A stretch of 64,000 bases of DNA from a candidate division WWE3 bacterium RIFCSPHIGHO2_01_FULL_40_23 (GTDB taxonomy: Bacteria; Patescibacteria; WWE3; UBA101185; 2-01-FULL-41-18), in NCBI GenBank assembly GCA_001772615.1, contig MEUZ01000003.1:310001-374000 (forward strand), in the 5' to 3' direction. How positions within the stretch are numbered: position 1 is the stretch's first letter; every line of letters begins with the position of its first letter. Under the pieces are notes generated by a model. It made no database searches. It had not been told where the DNA came from and saw only the letters and a list, made by a program, of their open reading frames with translations. The position numbers and the translations under genes are program-made. Below, one piece after another: positions 40,313-48,592 of the stretch.

Positions 40313-42472
40313 TTAAATTTCTTCTTCGGCAGGAGTTAACATGCTCTCGGGGTTTCTAATAAGCACATCCCGCGGTTTGCTTCCGTCGGCGGCTCCAACT
40401 ATTCCTTTTGCCTCAAGCTCATCTAGAAGCCTGGCCGCCCTTGCATATCCAATGGAAAGCTTTCTCTGAAGTAAAGAAGCGGATGCCCGATCACTTGCGG
40501 AAACTATCTTCACAGCCTCTTCAAAAAGCTCATCCGAAGACTCCATAATACTATTTTTCGGCGCAACAGGCTTTACCACCTCCTCTTTATATTCAGGCCT
40601 TACTCCGCTGCCCTTCAAAAAGGTTACAAGGTTATTTATTTCTTTATCGGATATAAACACGCCCTGGATTCTAACCGGTTTTGAAGTTTCGGGAGGGACA
40701 TAAAGCATATCTCCTTTTCCAAGAAGCTTCTCGGATCCTATCGTGTCTATGATTATCCTTGATTCAATCTGGCTTGCAACGGAAAAAGCTACTCTTGTTG
40801 GTATATTTGCTTTTATAAGTCCAGTAATGACATCAACCCTAGGGCTTTGAGTGGATAAAATAAGATGAACTCCTGTTGCTCTTGATAATTGTGCCAGTCT
40901 GCATATAGCTTTTTCCATTTCACCCGGAGCAAGAGCCATAAGCTCTGCAAGCTCATCAACAATTATCACAATGTAAGGAAGCGCCTGAAAACCCGACAGC
41001 TCGTTATATGCCGAAATGTTTCTCACTTTGGCGTTTTCAAAAAGTTTATACCTTCTTTCCATTTCCGAAACTGCCCATTTAAATGCCATCGGAGCTTTTT
41101 CAACATCCGTAATTACGGGAACAAGAAGATGGGGGATATCATTGTAATTAACGAGCTCAACCCTCTTTGGATCAACCAGTATAAACTTGCACTCCGCGGG
41201 AGAACATCTGTAAAGAAGTGAGAACAAAATTGAATGAAGAAACACTGACTTTCCTGAACCTGTACTACCCGCGATAAGAATATGGGGCATTTTAGAAATA
41301 TCCGCGATGCAGGGCTGGCCGGCAACATTATGCCCAAGCGTAATCGTAAGTTTTGATTTTGAAGCCTTCATAATATCCGAAGTGACCATGCCCTTAAATG
41401 AAACAATGGCGGTTGAGAAGTTTGGGACCTCAATACCTATTAAAGACTTTCCGGGGATGGGGGCTTCTATTCTTACAGAACCCGTGGGAGAAGCCAAAGC
41501 CAAGGCTATATCATTTTGAAGATTGGTTACTTTTGCAATTTTGGTAACGGATGTAATTTCAAGCGCATATTGGGTGACTGCTGGACCAAAGTTAGTTTCT
41601 GCAACCCTTGTTTTTATACCAAAAGACGCAAGAGTCTTTTCTATTACCTGCTTTCTTGCATTAACATCGCCCCTATCTGCGGCCATAGATGAGGGCTCCG
41701 AAAGAAGCTCAATGGGCGGATACTCCCACACCTTATCAGTATAAGGAAGGTTTTGGGGAGAAGATCTTCTCCCATTGAAAGAGCCCCCGTCTCTAACATC
41801 AAGAGGCTCTGAAGCGCTTGGTATAACTTCCAGAAAAGGCCCCTTGCGTTTAGGCCTTTCATAAACTTCCCCATTTGAATCCTCATCCTCACTTGAACTA
41901 TTTCCGATATTTGCACCGCGGGGAAAAACAGAGGATGACTCTTTCTGAAAGGAGGGTAAAAAACTAAATTTGGTCTTAAAGTTATCTTTGGTTTTTGAAA
42001 GAAACCCAAACATCTGCTCAAATGAAACATCAAATACCAAAACCGCTGAAATAAGAAGAGCGCACAAAAGAAGCAGAACACCCCCGAAAATTGTTACGCT
42101 TCCCCTTAGCATTTCGGACACATTCAGTCCCACAAAACCCCCCGCCTCTTCCGAGAAAAAGATGGACGAAAGTGAAGAAATAGCAAGAGTAGCAATAAGA
42201 AGCCCAAATAAAACCCTGAAGTCAACAAACTTCCATTTTAAAAACCTAAACAAAAGAAGCGATATCAGAATAAAAATAAATGGGAGGAAAATGGATCCGT
42301 ACCCCAAAACCGAAAGCTGGATATCATGAACAATTGATAAAAGACTGCCGTTATCGGTAACTAGGGAAATAAGGCTTAAACCCGAAGCAGCCAGAAAAAT
42401 AACACCCAAGACCGATTTCAGGCTGTCACTTTTTATCTTAAATTTAAGGGATTTCTTGCGTCCTCTAGGCAT
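40313..42472 (-). CDS. ftsK: DNA translocase FtsK/SpoIIIE
   Basis: Membrane-anchored motor that moves chromosomal DNA through the division septum. Four to five N-terminal membrane helices (~20-190), a linker, the alpha-beta motor with Walker A GSTGSGKS (~400), VDPKRVELVNYNDIPHL, Walker B IVIIVDELAELM, and a C-terminal winged-helix gamma domain (ASLLQRKLSIGYARAARLLD). I chose the ATG at 42472 (MPRGRKKS, 719 residues) rather than 42568 because an extended -10 lies 7 nt upstream and a basic N terminus before the first helix is typical. Confidence 0.93.
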   Translation of the reverse strand: MPRGRKKSLKFKIKSDSLKSVLGVIFLAASGLSLISLVTDNGSLLSIVHDIQLSVLGYGSIFLPFIFILISLLLFRFLKWKFVDFRVLFGLLIATLAISSLSSIFFSEEAGGFVGLNVSEMLRGSVTIFGGVLLLLCALLISAVLVFDVSFEQMFGFLSKTKDNFKTKFSFLPSFQKESSSVFPRGANIGNSSSEDEDSNGEVYERPKRKGPFLEVIPSASEPLDVRDGGSFNGRRSSPQNLPYTDKVWEYPPIELLSEPSSMAADRGDVNARKQVIEKTLASFGIKTRVAETNFGPAVTQYALEITSVTKIAKVTNLQNDIALALASPTGSVRIEAPIPGKSLIGIEVPNFSTAIVSFKGMVTSDIMKASKSKLTITLGHNVAGQPCIADISKMPHILIAGSTGSGKSVFLHSILFSLLYRCSPAECKFILVDPKRVELVNYNDIPHLLVPVITDVEKAPMAFKWAVSEMERRYKLFENAKVRNISAYNELSGFQALPYIVIIVDELAELMALAPGEMEKAICRLAQLSRATGVHLILSTQSPRVDVITGLIKANIPTRVAFSVASQIESRIIIDTIGSEKLLGKGDMLYVPPETSKPVRIQGVFISDKEINNLVTFLKGSGVRPEYKEEVVKPVAPKNSIMESSDELFEEAVKIVSASDRASASLLQRKLSIGYARAARLLDELEAKGIVGAADGSKPRDVLIRNPESMLTPAEEEI

Positions 42473-42479
42473 TAGCCCT

Positions 42480-42508
42480 ATATTATCAAAAACACTCCAA
42501 ATTGTCTT
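42480..42508 (-). promoter_or_regulatory. Promoter giving leaderless ftsK mRNA
   Basis: AAGACA (42508-42503), 17-nt spacer, extended -10 TGATAATAT (42488-42480), then 7 nt to the ATG at 42472. Confidence 0.6.
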
Positions 42509-42552
42509 GTGGTGTCTGTTGATTACTGCGTCAAAAATGTCATTTCCGATTT

Positions 42553-42561
42553 TGTTAAAAT
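42553..42561 (+). promoter_or_regulatory. Extended -10 promoter of the GT-C/TPR gene
   Basis: TGTTAAAAT, 21 nt before the ATG at 42583. No good -35 seen. It drives transcription away from ftsK. Confidence 0.4.
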
Positions 42562-42582
42562 GACTCAAAGATATTTAGTAAG

Positions 42583-44310
42583 ATGAAGATAAACAAATCG
42601 CAGAAAAAATTCATTAAGGCAAACTATAAATACCTAACCGCAAAAGAGCCCGCGGAAAAAACGGGGTTAACGGAAAAAGAAATAAATGACCACTTTAAAA
42701 AGGAAGGCATGAGGGAAAAGCTGGCTGCTTTAGACGTAGGAAATATTTTCAAACCAACCTCAATTTCAGAAATCAGGGACTTCTTAATTGAAAACTTCGG
42801 TACGATTCTGCTTCTTACCATCACAACTTTTCTGGTCTTTGCAAACTCGCTTTTAGGGCAGTTTGTATCCGATGATATCGGAGGGTACAGAGACCATCCT
42901 TCAGTCAGAGAGCCAATACTTTCACCAAACAACTTTTACTCACAAATGATTTTTTACAGAATAATGTTTCGGATTTTTAATCTTGACCCTGTACCTCTTC
43001 ACTTATCGTCGCTTCTTATACATATTGCTGCTGTAATCCTTACTTTTATCCTCATTTCAGCTATATTCGGAAAGAGGATCGGGGTAATTTCATCGCTTCT
43101 TTTTGCTACCCACCCCGTCAACTCGGAGGCCGTTGCATGGATTTCATCCCTCAACTACCTTATAAACGGAGCCGTGTTTGGTATAACCTCCCTTCTTTAC
43201 ATACTCTATAGAAATTCGCTTAATAAAAAATATCTCCTTTTCTCGCTTGGTTTCTTTTCTTTTTCGGTTTTTTTCACAACAATCCCATGGATTATAACTA
43301 TCCCGCCTCTCCTTCTTATAATTGATCAATTTTTCCTTGAAAAAAAGTTTTCTTTTAAAAAAGTTCTTACTATTTCTTTATTTGTTATTCCCATAGCACT
43401 CTTTTGGGTATTAAAGGCAGGGTGGATAAGCGACAGGGTAATACAAGTTAAGAGCTCCAGAGAGAATCCTTACTCAAACACTCCTTATATAGCAGGCGCC
43501 GCATATACGGTAGAAAAAAGCCTTGAACTTCTTGTATTCCCCAGGGACCTCACCCTTTACCATGAAGGCGAAATAATAGAAAAAACCTACCTTTACTTTA
43601 TGTACTTTGTAACCGGATCCTTGCTTTTCTTATCTGTAATTTTGGTGAGGAAAGGAAGAAAAGTGTCGGGGTTGATCTTATTTTTCATTGTTTCTTTAGG
43701 ACCGGCCTTAAGCCCGATTCACGTAGCATGGTACGCTGCCGAAAGATATATTTACATTGGCTCAATTGCATTCACAGCTCTTTTGGCAATGATATTTCTA
43801 AAACTTGAGGAAATTTCCGGAAGGAGAAACACGGCGCTGATCCTTACAGGAATACTTGTTTTTGCTTACTCTGTTAGAACTATTATGAGAAACGCTGAAT
43901 GGCAGACCCCGAAAAAACTTTGGCTTGCAACTGACAGAGTTTCCCCAAGAAGCCCCAAAGTGCATAACAATCTTGGAGATATTTATTCGCAGGAAGGAAA
44001 CTTGCAAAAATCCGCCGAAGAATTCTCAAAAGCAATTTTACTTTCTCCCGAATACACAGATGCCATCCATAACCTTGGGGTAACCTATATCAAAGCCCAA
44101 AGATATGACCTTGCAAAACAGGCGCTTTTAAGAGTTGTTCAAATTGACCCGTACATGGCTCCCGCCTGGGTTAAACTTGGGGCGCTAGAATTCGGAGAAG
44201 GAAATAACGACAAGGCAATAGAGTATTTTGAGAACGCTCTTAAAGCAGATCCGAATAACCAGGACGCTAAAAAACTTCTGGAGAGAATCTTAACTCCTAA
44301 ACTTCAATGA
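42583..44310 (+). CDS. TMTC-like GT-C membrane protein with C-terminal TPRs
   Basis: 575 residues: a short cytosolic N terminus, then ~9-11 membrane helices (from ~72) and TPR repeats (~455-560; VHNNLGDIYSQEGNLQKSAE, AIHNLGVTYIKAQRYDLAKQ). The first extracytoplasmic loop has FVSDDIGGY with the DD pair (97-98) typical of GT-C glycosyltransferases, and HPVNSEAVAWI matches the TMTC/PMT group. It probably transfers a sugar from a lipid donor to proteins outside the membrane. Its 3' end overlaps RNase J by 14 nt. Confidence 0.75.
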   Translation: MKINKSQKKFIKANYKYLTAKEPAEKTGLTEKEINDHFKKEGMREKLAALDVGNIFKPTSISEIRDFLIENFGTILLLTITTFLVFANSLLGQFVSDDIGGYRDHPSVREPILSPNNFYSQMIFYRIMFRIFNLDPVPLHLSSLLIHIAAVILTFILISAIFGKRIGVISSLLFATHPVNSEAVAWISSLNYLINGAVFGITSLLYILYRNSLNKKYLLFSLGFFSFSVFFTTIPWIITIPPLLLIIDQFFLEKKFSFKKVLTISLFVIPIALFWVLKAGWISDRVIQVKSSRENPYSNTPYIAGAAYTVEKSLELLVFPRDLTLYHEGEIIEKTYLYFMYFVTGSLLFLSVILVRKGRKVSGLILFFIVSLGPALSPIHVAWYAAERYIYIGSIAFTALLAMIFLKLEEISGRRNTALILTGILVFAYSVRTIMRNAEWQTPKKLWLATDRVSPRSPKVHNNLGDIYSQEGNLQKSAEEFSKAILLSPEYTDAIHNLGVTYIKAQRYDLAKQALLRVVQIDPYMAPAWVKLGALEFGEGNNDKAIEYFENALKADPNNQDAKKLLERILTPKLQ

Positions 44311-46009
44311 TGCTGACAAGGACCAAAGGCTCTCTTCCCGTCTTTTTATATAAAAACCTTGAAAGGGCTTTTTCAAGGTTTGATCTGAAAAGCCCCTTGT
44401 TCCCATAATCTTTTTTATTCTGACTAAACGCATTTCTTACAACATTTGAGGCATCACTGATAAGACTTTGGGATTCTTTCACATAAATAAAGCCTCTTGT
44501 TAATATATCAACCGCATTTATCTCCTTATCTTTTTTAACAGTCACTACTGCCGCCATAATCCCATTTGTTGAAAGGACATTTCTGTCTTCAATAACTTTT
44601 TCACCCACATCCCCAACAAGTCTCCCGTCAACATATACATTGGATAAACTTAACCTTTCTCCCTTTTTAGAAGTCCCTCCTGAAAGTAAAATAGAATCCC
44701 CTTCAAGAAGCTCAAAGATATTTTCCTTTTTTACCCCCATATCCGAAATCATATTTGCATAAGCCCTCATATGCCTTACTGTACCTCCTATTGGCATATA
44801 ATATTTAGGTTTGCATAAAGCGGCCATTAGTTTAAGATCACCCTTTAAGCCATGTCCTGAAACGTGCAAATTTCCCTGAATTTCAGATTCAATTACAACC
44901 GCTCCATTTAAGATTAATCTGTCTATGAGAGTTTCCACATCATCTCTGACTCCGGGAGGGTTCGGGTCGGCCGAGAAAACAACATAAGCTCCGTCTAAAA
45001 GCTCAATATCCTTATGCTCTCCACGTGAAATTCTGCCAATTGCCGACTCCGGCTGGCCGTAAGCGCCCGCCACAATATACATAAGTTCAGATTGATTAAA
45101 TCTTCTGCTTTTTTCTTTGGGGATAAAGGTATCCTGGGGAAAGTTAAGATACCCAAGTTTTATTGCAACCTCAACAACCTGGTCAATAGCCCGACCGGAA
45201 AAAACCACCTTTCTTCCATGCTTTACCGCGCTTGAAATAGCCTGCTCAAGCCTTGAGACGTTTGAAGAGACTGTAGTCACAAAAAACTGCTTGCCGTGAG
45301 CCGCTTCAAGTAAGGAATCAAAGGAGTCTTCTATTGTCTTTTCACTTCTTGCATACCCTTCGGTTGTTGCACCCAAACAGTCGGATAAGAGAAGGGTAAC
45401 CCCGTTTTGACAAAGCCTTGACACTTTTGCTACGTCAAAAGGTTTATCCAAGACAGGTGTCCAGTCAAACTTGTAGTCGGCGCAATGAATTACCATTCCC
45501 TGCGGGGTATCAATTGAAATACCGCATGAGTCTGGAACCGAGTGGTTAACCCTGAAATAATCTACTTTAAAAGGACCAACAGCAACCGGACCTCCTTCAG
45601 GATCAACCATCCTTAAACTTGTTCCCGAAAGCATATCTTTTTCTTTTAACTTTACCTGTATCAAACCCTGAACAAGCCTTGTCGCGAAAACTGGCATTTT
45701 AAGGTCTTTTAAAACAAAAGGTATAGCCCCAATATGATCGTCATGCCCATGTGTTACAAATAAAGCTTTAACCTTATGGGAATTTTCAAGTAAGTAGGTA
45801 ATATCAGGAAGAACGACATCAACCCCAAGCATTTCAGCATCAGGAAACCCAATCCCGCAGTCAACGATAATTATGTCGTCACCGTATTCATAAACAGTCA
45901 TGTTTTTGGTGACGCCCGTTGTCCCGCCAAGAGTTAAAATTTTTAACGGCAGCTTACCCGAGGTGTTTTGTGAAAACTTCTCCCCTTCCTGCAAAAACTT
46001 AAATTTCAT
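44297..46009 (-). CDS. rnj: Ribonuclease J
   Basis: Metallo-beta-lactamase/beta-CASP RNase with endonuclease and 5'-3' exonuclease activity in mRNA decay and rRNA processing. HGHDDH (87-92) binds the zinc pair; the beta-CASP motifs include VVFSADPNPPG and HVSGHGLKGDLKLMAAL. The 570 residues are normal length. It lies 15 nt after the uracil-DNA glycosylase gene with no clear Shine-Dalgarno. RNase J rather than RNase E as the decay enzyme fits leaderless mRNAs, which expose their 5' end. Confidence 0.96.
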   Translation of the reverse strand: MKFKFLQEGEKFSQNTSGKLPLKILTLGGTTGVTKNMTVYEYGDDIIIVDCGIGFPDAEMLGVDVVLPDITYLLENSHKVKALFVTHGHDDHIGAIPFVLKDLKMPVFATRLVQGLIQVKLKEKDMLSGTSLRMVDPEGGPVAVGPFKVDYFRVNHSVPDSCGISIDTPQGMVIHCADYKFDWTPVLDKPFDVAKVSRLCQNGVTLLLSDCLGATTEGYARSEKTIEDSFDSLLEAAHGKQFFVTTVSSNVSRLEQAISSAVKHGRKVVFSGRAIDQVVEVAIKLGYLNFPQDTFIPKEKSRRFNQSELMYIVAGAYGQPESAIGRISRGEHKDIELLDGAYVVFSADPNPPGVRDDVETLIDRLILNGAVVIESEIQGNLHVSGHGLKGDLKLMAALCKPKYYMPIGGTVRHMRAYANMISDMGVKKENIFELLEGDSILLSGGTSKKGERLSLSNVYVDGRLVGDVGEKVIEDRNVLSTNGIMAAVVTVKKDKEINAVDILTRGFIYVKESQSLISDASNVVRNAFSQNKKDYGNKGLFRSNLEKALSRFLYKKTGREPLVLVSIIEV

Positions 46010-46024
46010 AAAAGTAGGTTCATT

Positions 46025-46642
46025 TTAAATTAGGCTCATCTGCTTGTCATCTTTCTTTTTTATCCCTTTGTCTTCAAAATCTTTAAGGCCCATTATCATC
46101 ACTTCCTTTATTTTCTTAAACTCCGTTCTTAGAATCTTCTCAACTGCGGGGTTTCGCAAAGCAGCGGCCGGGTGATATAAAGGAAAAATTATTTTATTTC
46201 CCACTTTTTTTGGGACCCCGTGGTCTTTAGATATTTTCCCATCCTTGTCAAAAAACTCAAGGGCAAACCTCCCAAGCGGCACAACCACTTTTGGACTGAT
46301 TGCTCTAAGTTGTGAGTCAAGGTAAGGCGAGCAAGCCCTGACCTCATCAACCATAGGATCCCTATTTTCTGGAGGTCTATGTTTGATTATGTTTCCAATC
46401 CACACATCTTCTCTTTTTAAGCCGATGCTTCTTAACATTTCCTCAAGCATTTTACCCGCCCTTCCGACAAAAGGTCTTCCCTGCTGATCTTCATTGTATC
46501 CAGGAGCCTCGCCTATAAAGGCAATCTGTGAGTTAGGGTTTCCTTCACCTGGAACGGCGCGAGTAGCTGATTTACATAGTCTGCATTTTTTGCAGGAAAC
46601 AACAGCTTTTTCAATTTGCCTTAAAACATCTACTTTATTCAT
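46025..46642 (-). CDS. Family 4 uracil-DNA glycosylase with altered Fe-S ligand
   Basis: Removes uracil from DNA. Motif A FIGEAPGYNEDQQGRPFVG (42-60) and the C-terminal HPAA (~157) are family-4 features. The [4Fe-4S] ligands expected are two N-terminal Cys (C17, C20), a Cys in KCRPPxNR and Cys104 in RACSPYL. Here KCRPP reads KHRPPENR (His88, codon CAT). C23 in CRLC is an extra Cys that could substitute. The 205 residues include a Lys-rich tail ending KKDDKQMSLI. Confidence 0.88.
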   Translation of the reverse strand: MNKVDVLRQIEKAVVSCKKCRLCKSATRAVPGEGNPNSQIAFIGEAPGYNEDQQGRPFVGRAGKMLEEMLRSIGLKREDVWIGNIIKHRPPENRDPMVDEVRACSPYLDSQLRAISPKVVVPLGRFALEFFDKDGKISKDHGVPKKVGNKIIFPLYHPAAALRNPAVEKILRTEFKKIKEVMIMGLKDFEDKGIKKKDDKQMSLI

Positions 46643-46729
46643 GAATTTAAGTTAAAGTGTATCATAAGCCATCATTTGAGCGTTGGCTAAGATTAATATA
46701 GTATGGGTAAAAACAGAAAGGAGACGGAC

Positions 46730-46996
46730 ATGAACACCACTTACATATGTTTGTCATCAACTGTAATTGGGATCATCTCGTTTGTGATCTTCAGCTATGG
46801 ATTCGCAAAACACATGCAGGAAAAAATAGCTGGCGACCCCGATCTAAGCGATAGCGAAAGAGAGGAATCACTAACTTTCCTAAGAAAGTGGAAATTTGCG
46901 GCCCCCATTGGTCTTCTACTCTTTATGGGTGTGTTTGCATACGGAACATTGTTTGAACCCCCAGAGGCACCGCACCAGCATAAGAAAGGAGTTTAG
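46730..46996 (+). CDS. Small membrane protein of unknown function
   Basis: 88 residues with two membrane helices (~4-22 and ~53-72) joined by an acidic loop (GDPDLSDSEREESLTF), and a His-rich end (PPEAPHQHKKGV). No family recognised. I chose the ATG at 46730, which has GAAAGGAG 6 nt upstream. It forms a two-gene unit with the next gene, closed by a strong terminator. Confidence 0.7.
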   Translation: MNTTYICLSSTVIGIISFVIFSYGFAKHMQEKIAGDPDLSDSEREESLTFLRKWKFAAPIGLLLFMGVFAYGTLFEPPEAPHQHKKGV

Positions 46997-46997
46997 C

Positions 46998-47285
46998 ATG
47001 GCTGCCTGGTGGAACGAACTTTCTGCCATGACAAGGGGGGCCATCATTACGGGGAGCATTATCTCCTACATTCTGATGGCCGTTCTGTATTTTCTCCTCT
47101 GGCTTGGTGGGGTGCTCGCCGAAGCGGAGAGGACAGGGGGCGATACACATGAACCGATGCTCACCTACACTGAAGCTTTCCTGGCCGTAGTTTGCTTTAT
47201 TCTTGCTCCGGTGGCGGTGTGGCCTCTCTTGCTCTACTCCCTCTACGTGATTTGGAAAGACGCAAGAAAAATAACCAAAGCTTGA
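46998..47285 (+). CDS. Small membrane protein of unknown function
   Basis: 95 residues with two membrane helices (~12-34 and ~58-82) and several Trp. Start chosen at 46998 because GAAAGGAG lies 7 nt upstream. Base composition is clearly more GC-rich than in most of the window, which suggests separate origin or different selection. It is one nt after the previous gene's stop. Confidence 0.7.
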   Translation: MAAWWNELSAMTRGAIITGSIISYILMAVLYFLLWLGGVLAEAERTGGDTHEPMLTYTEAFLAVVCFILAPVAVWPLLLYSLYVIWKDARKITKA

Positions 47286-47289
47286 CCTC

Positions 47290-47322
47290 AAACCCGCCAG
47301 TCTGACACCCGGCGGGTTTTTC
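47290..47322 (+). terminator. Rho-independent terminator
   Basis: ACCCGCC (47292-47298) pairs with GGCGGGT (47311-47317) and is followed by TTTT. It ends the unit of two small membrane proteins. Confidence 0.85.
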
Positions 47323-47386
47323 AAATACAAATGAAGGCATGCTTACTTTCGTACTGGAAGAAGAGGTTTAACTTCCACAGGTCTGT

Positions 47387-47395
47387 TGCTAAAAT
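47387..47395 (+). promoter_or_regulatory. Extended -10 placing transcription start at the flavoprotein ATG
   Basis: TGCTAAAAT, then 7 nt to the ATG at 47403. A TTAACT at 47368-47373 is a weak -35. This supports 47403 over an upstream ATG at 47331. Confidence 0.55.
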
Positions 47396-47402
47396 AATCC
47401 TT

Positions 47403-48554
47403 ATGGAAAGCTATACTGCCATAGTTGTAGGAGGGGGTCCATCAGGTCTTGAATGCGCGCGGGAACTTAGCAAGCTCGGGCACAAAGTTCTGGTTTTAGA
47501 AAGATCAAAAATACCTGGAGAGCCAAACTTCTCTACGGGGGGAACACCTTTAGAAACGATTAATGAATACAACATTCCACTAAGCGTAACAAAAGATTAT
47601 TTCAATAAAATTTCCCTAATAACTAATATTGAGAAGGCTGTTTTTACAAATGATTTTCCCGCAGGGTATGTTCTTGATTTCAGAGAGTTTAAAAAGCATC
47701 TTGCCGATGAAATTAGAAAAGGTCATGGATGGACTGTTTATGGGTCTGACATCACAAATGTAAAGTTTGAAAGAGGCAAGATCAAAAGCCTTTCATTCGT
47801 GGTGGACGGACATCAAAAAGAGGTGTCCGCAAAGTACTTTATTGACGCAACGGCTAAGGAAGGAGCTTTAGTTTCAAAACTTGGATTAAGAAATCATAAA
47901 AACCATAAAACTACAACCGGCATTGAATACATTGTTAAAGTTAAACTAGACGATTTTTACAAAAACAACCTCTGTATCTTTCTGGGGGGAAAGTACCTTC
48001 CCGACGGTTACGCCTGGGTTTTCCCTTTCGGGACTGATACTTATAAAATTGGCGTGATTGTGTATGACGGGAAGGAAAGCGACTTTCAAAAACCTGAAGG
48101 GGGATACCTTGACTCTTTTTTACAATCAATTTCGAAGAATGGATTTGAGATACTTGAAAAACATGGAGGAACGCTTATTTTAACAAACGGTTTTAAGAGA
48201 AACGTTTGGGGAAACATAATATCTGTCGGCGATAACGCGGGTATGTGCAATCCGTTATTCGCCGAAGGGATCAGGCACGCGCTTTTCAGCGGGAGATTAG
48301 CCGCAAGAATCATAGATAAAACGGAAAGGGGAAATTTAGAAATCAACCACCTGCTTAATTACGATGCACAACTAAATAAATACAAAGGAAGCTCATGGGG
48401 TATAGGCAGGTTCTTTGCAGACCTCCTATATCACACTAAAAACGACAAGCTAAAGGACCTCCTGACAAAAAGGGTTTCCAAGCTTTCATGTAATGACGTG
48501 ATAGACACCGGCTTTGAATACAATTTCTCCTCACTCCTTAAACTCCTCAAATAA
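47403..48554 (+). CDS. Geranylgeranyl-reductase-like FAD-dependent oxidoreductase
   Basis: 383 residues. The N-terminal FAD motif is VVGGGPSGLECARELSKLGH (9-28); later YVLDFREFKKHLADEI, the central substrate region, and the second FAD motif ISVGDNAGMCNPLFAEGIRHAL (~279-300) match the geranylgeranyl reductase family, which saturates isoprenoid chains or related lipids. The substrate is unknown; no isoprenoid genes are nearby. It starts after a terminator and has its own promoter without a ribosome binding site. Confidence 0.8.
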   Translation: MESYTAIVVGGGPSGLECARELSKLGHKVLVLERSKIPGEPNFSTGGTPLETINEYNIPLSVTKDYFNKISLITNIEKAVFTNDFPAGYVLDFREFKKHLADEIRKGHGWTVYGSDITNVKFERGKIKSLSFVVDGHQKEVSAKYFIDATAKEGALVSKLGLRNHKNHKTTTGIEYIVKVKLDDFYKNNLCIFLGGKYLPDGYAWVFPFGTDTYKIGVIVYDGKESDFQKPEGGYLDSFLQSISKNGFEILEKHGGTLILTNGFKRNVWGNIISVGDNAGMCNPLFAEGIRHALFSGRLAARIIDKTERGNLEINHLLNYDAQLNKYKGSSWGIGRFFADLLYHTKNDKLKDLLTKRVSKLSCNDVIDTGFEYNFSSLLKLLK

Positions 48555-48583
48555 AAACCGCCCCTTGAGAAACCAAAGAGCGG
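48553..48583 (-). terminator. Terminator of the radical SAM gene
   Basis: A 10-bp stem with G-U pairs (48558-48567 with 48574-48583) and a 6-nt loop, followed on the minus strand by TTTTTATTT. It lies between two convergent genes and is oriented for the minus strand. Confidence 0.8.
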
Positions 48584-48592
48584 TCATAGACC

